The translations under genes were made by a program, and so were the position numbers. 7,066 nucleotides of DNA from an uncultured Erysipelotrichales bacterium (lineage in GTDB: Bacteria > Bacillota_I > Bacilli_A > Erysipelotrichales > Coprobacillaceae). The stretch is taken from NCBI GenBank assembly GCA_934754755.1, contig CAKVJS010000061.1, forward strand, positions 1 to 7,066, in the 5' to 3' direction. Shown here piece by piece: positions 5,334-7,066 of this stretch (its first letter is position 1; each line of letters begins with the position of its first letter). The notes under the pieces are model-generated. The model was given only the letters and a program-made list of their open reading frames with translations. It did no database searches and was not told where the DNA came from.

Positions 5334-6272
5334 TCACTCCTTATTCTTATTTATATTTTGTAAAATACGTTCAATAAACTCTTTACTAGAATCGATACCA
5401 GAGTCACGTAAACGCATATTCATTACCGCTGACTCGATAATAACCGACATACTTCTTCCACTTGTGACTGGTACCACAATCTTCTGGATTGGTAAACCTA
5501 AAATTTCTTCAGTAACGTCATTTTCCTCAATCCCAATGCGCGTATACTCCCGCGAAGGAACCCAACGTTCTAACTGAATAATCAAATCTACCCGATCCTT
5601 TTCTAGAATCGAGCTAATCCCGAACATCTTAGAGACATCAATCACTCCAATACCCCGGATTTCTAATAAATTCGATAATACAGCTGGTGCCTTACCAATG
5701 ATGCTTTGGCCTAGCTGACATAGTTCCACCGCATCATCGGCAACTAATAAGTGACCCCGTTTAATTAATTCTAAGGCAATTTCCGATTTACCAATACCAC
5801 TGGCACCTTTAATAATAACTCCTTTACCATAAATATTTAAAAACACACCATGCATTAATGTTTCTGGCGCTAATGCTTGATCTAAAATATTTGATAATTC
5901 TACTGCTACCCTTCCGGTCGCTATATCGGTGGTAAATACAGGAAAATTCTTGGTTGCAGCAATGTCTTTTAATATAGCTGGACAGTCATTTCCCTTTGCA
6001 ATGATTATACAAGGGGTCTTGTCATTTAAGATTGTTGGAAAAATCTCCTTTTGACGCTGCTGGCTCATTTCCGCAATAAAGGCTGCCTCTTTATTACCTA
6101 GTACAACAATACGACGAAAATCACTATGTTTAAAAAAACCAGCTAGTTCAAAACCCGGACGGTTAATTTCCGATAAATAGATATATCGCTCTAATGAATT
6201 TTCATTACCGGTAACTTGCACATATTCTGTTTTTCCTTCTAATAGATCTGCTACTGTAATTGCTTTTGCCAC
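5334..6272 (-). CDS. hprK: HPr kinase/phosphorylase
   Basis: This bifunctional enzyme phosphorylates Ser46 of HPr using ATP or pyrophosphate and reverses this by phosphorolysis, giving pyrophosphate; it controls carbon catabolite repression in low-GC Gram-positives. The product is 312 residues, the usual length. Residues 1-130 form the N-terminal domain. The catalytic domain has MHGV (140-143), the P-loop GASGIGKS (156-163), GHLLVADD (173-180), the family signature LLEIRGIGVIDVSKMFG (202-218) and the C-terminal loop VPVTSGRSMSVIIE (267-280). The start is GTG, chosen because AAGGAGG lies 7 bases upstream and the following residues fit the family N-terminus. The gap to uvrA is 12 bases and to lgt 4 bases. 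Its substrate HPr (ptsH) is not in the window. No key catalytic residue appears to be missing. Confidence 0.97.
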   Translation of the reverse strand: MAKAITVADLLEGKTEYVQVTGNENSLERYIYLSEINRPGFELAGFFKHSDFRRIVVLGNKEAAFIAEMSQQRQKEIFPTILNDKTPCIIIAKGNDCPAILKDIAATKNFPVFTTDIATGRVAVELSNILDQALAPETLMHGVFLNIYGKGVIIKGASGIGKSEIALELIKRGHLLVADDAVELCQLGQSIIGKAPAVLSNLLEIRGIGVIDVSKMFGISSILEKDRVDLIIQLERWVPSREYTRIGIEENDVTEEILGLPIQKIVVPVTSGRSMSVIIESAVMNMRLRDSGIDSSKEFIERILQNINKNKE

Positions 6273-6284
6273 TGCTTGCCCTCC

Positions 6285-7066
6285 TTATAACAACTGCTTT
6301 AAAAAGTATCCCGTATGACTACTGTTACACTTCGCTACTTGTTCTGGTGTTCCTTGCACGACAATCGATCCGCCACCATCTCCCCCTTCTGGTCCTAGAT
6401 CAATGATATAATCAGCTACTTTTATCATATCGAGGTTGTGTTCAATGATGACAACAGTATCCCCTTGTTGGACAATACGTTGTAAAATAGTAATCAATCG
6501 TGCCACATCGTGGCTATGCAATCCAGTTGTTGGCTCATCTAATATATACATTGTCTTACCCGTTGCCTTTTTTTGTAGCTCACTCGCTAATTTCACCCGT
6601 TGTGCTTCTCCACCGGATAAAGTAGTAGCACTCTGTCCTACCTTAATATAGCCTAGTCCAACATCTTGCATCGTTTGTAACTTACTTTTAATTTTCGGTA
6701 AAGGTTCGAAAAAGGTAACGGCATCATCAATGGTCATATCTAGGATATCATAAATATTCTTATCGCGATATGTTACTTGTAAAGTTTCATCATTATATCG
6801 TTTGCCTTTACATCTTTCACAAGGTACATATACGTCCGGTAAAAAGTGCATCGAGATCTTTTTTACCCCATCGCCTTGACAAGACTCACAACGACCACCT
6901 TTGACATTAAAGGAGAATCGGCCCTTTTCATATCCCCGCATTTTCGCTTCTTTTGTTTGCGCAAAGATATCACGAATATCATCAAATACACCGGTATACG
7001 TTGCAGGATTCGACCGTGGTGTACGCCCAATCGGATCTTGGGATATAGAGATAACCTTATCAATAT
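6285..7066 (-). CDS. uvrA: UvrABC excision nuclease subunit A, C-terminal part (5' end outside window)
   Basis: UvrA is the ATP-driven damage-recognition subunit of nucleotide excision repair; it loads UvrB on damaged DNA in the cytoplasm. The visible part is 259 codons, reading from the window edge through [15 protein letters not shown] (fragment residues 11-25). It continues through the second zinc module, with Cys pairs at fragment positions 59/62 and 82/85. Next come the ABC signature LSGGEAQ (149-155), Walker B YILDEP (about 173-178) and the H-loop His of IIEHNLD (209). The tail ends about 50 residues later, as is usual for the family. About 680 N-terminal residues should lie to the right, since the family is near 940 residues. 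No frameshift is seen. The TAA stop is part of the TAAGGAGG that serves as the hprK ribosome site, so the two are probably cotranscribed. Identification is essentially certain. Confidence 0.98.
   Translation of the reverse strand, partial: IDKVISISQDPIGRTPRSNPATYTGVFDDIRDIFAQTKEAKMRGYEKGRFSFNVKGGRCESCQGDGVKKISMHFLPDVYVPCERCKGKRYNDETLQVTYRDKNIYDILDMTIDDAVTFFEPLPKIKSKLQTMQDVGLGYIKVGQSATTLSGGEAQRVKLASELQKKATGKTMYILDEPTTGLHSHDVARLITILQRIVQQGDTVVIIEHNLDMIKVADYIIDLGPEGGDGGGSIVVQGTPEQVAKCNSSHTGYFLKQLL

Noticed and set aside
5314..5577. Plus-strand ORF of 87 codons
   Set aside because: It is antisense to conserved hprK and lgt coding sequence.
6436..6651. Plus-strand ORF of 71 codons
   Set aside because: It is antisense to the uvrA signature and Walker B region; a shadow.
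6863..7063. Minus-strand ORF of 66 codons at the right edge
   Set aside because: It is the wrong frame of uvrA; the correct frame runs open to the edge and reads [15 protein letters not shown].
1..7066. Altered genetic code (UGA=Trp or CGG reassigned)
   Set aside because: UGA ends hprK, trxB and whiA at the expected places, Trp uses UGG, and CGG stands at conserved Arg positions such as GRTPR in UvrA.
1..7066. CRISPR array, mobile element, tRNA or rRNA
   Set aside because: No regularly spaced repeats, terminal inverted repeats, transposase-like ORF or RNA gene pattern was seen on either strand.

Overview
The window is an AT-rich block of chromosomal housekeeping genes, all read from the minus strand, so gene order runs from the right edge to the left. 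It looks like a low-GC Gram-positive bacterium (Bacillota). The order uvrA - hprK - lgt - ppaX - trxB - rapZ - whiA is the Bacillus/Staphylococcus type, HPr kinase/phosphorylase is of the Gram-positive regulatory type, and Shine-Dalgarno sites are strong (AAGGAG, GGAGG). UGA is a normal stop codon (hprK, trxB, whiA and others) and CGG reads as Arg at conserved positions, so this is not a mycoplasma-type code. The Erysipelotrichia or a related Bacilli lineage is my guess; the sequence cannot prove it.

Right part (about 4287-7066): the last 259 codons of uvrA (nucleotide excision repair), then hprK and lgt packed with gaps of 12 and 4 bases, then a 65-codon TTG-start ORF with a regular glycine zipper. 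Middle (about 2611-4275): a promoter with an extended -10 box drives ppaX and trxB, which are 3 bases apart, and a rho-independent terminator follows trxB. Left (about 181-2574): a second extended -10 box precedes rapZ, whiA, a small XRE-family regulator and a small membrane protein. The first three of these overlap in sequence, and terminator-like hairpins close the unit. At the left edge a new gene encoding a zinc-ribbon protein starts and runs out of the window.

Functional links: HprK phosphorylates HPr on Ser (carbon catabolite control) and, acting as a phosphorylase, releases pyrophosphate, which PpaX removes; the pair sits on either side of lgt. RapZ and WhiA are conserved regulators usually separated by yvcK/glmR. 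Here that gene is absent and rapZ overlaps whiA by 20 bases. TrxB supplies the thioredoxin system and Lgt lipidates prolipoproteins.

Most of the window is ordinary core genome. I see no CRISPR, transposon, phage, defence locus, tRNA or rRNA. The less ordinary parts are the missing yvcK, the glycine-zipper mini-gene with a hairpin over its ribosome site, the restriction-controller-like regulator attached to whiA, and the tail of the small membrane protein.
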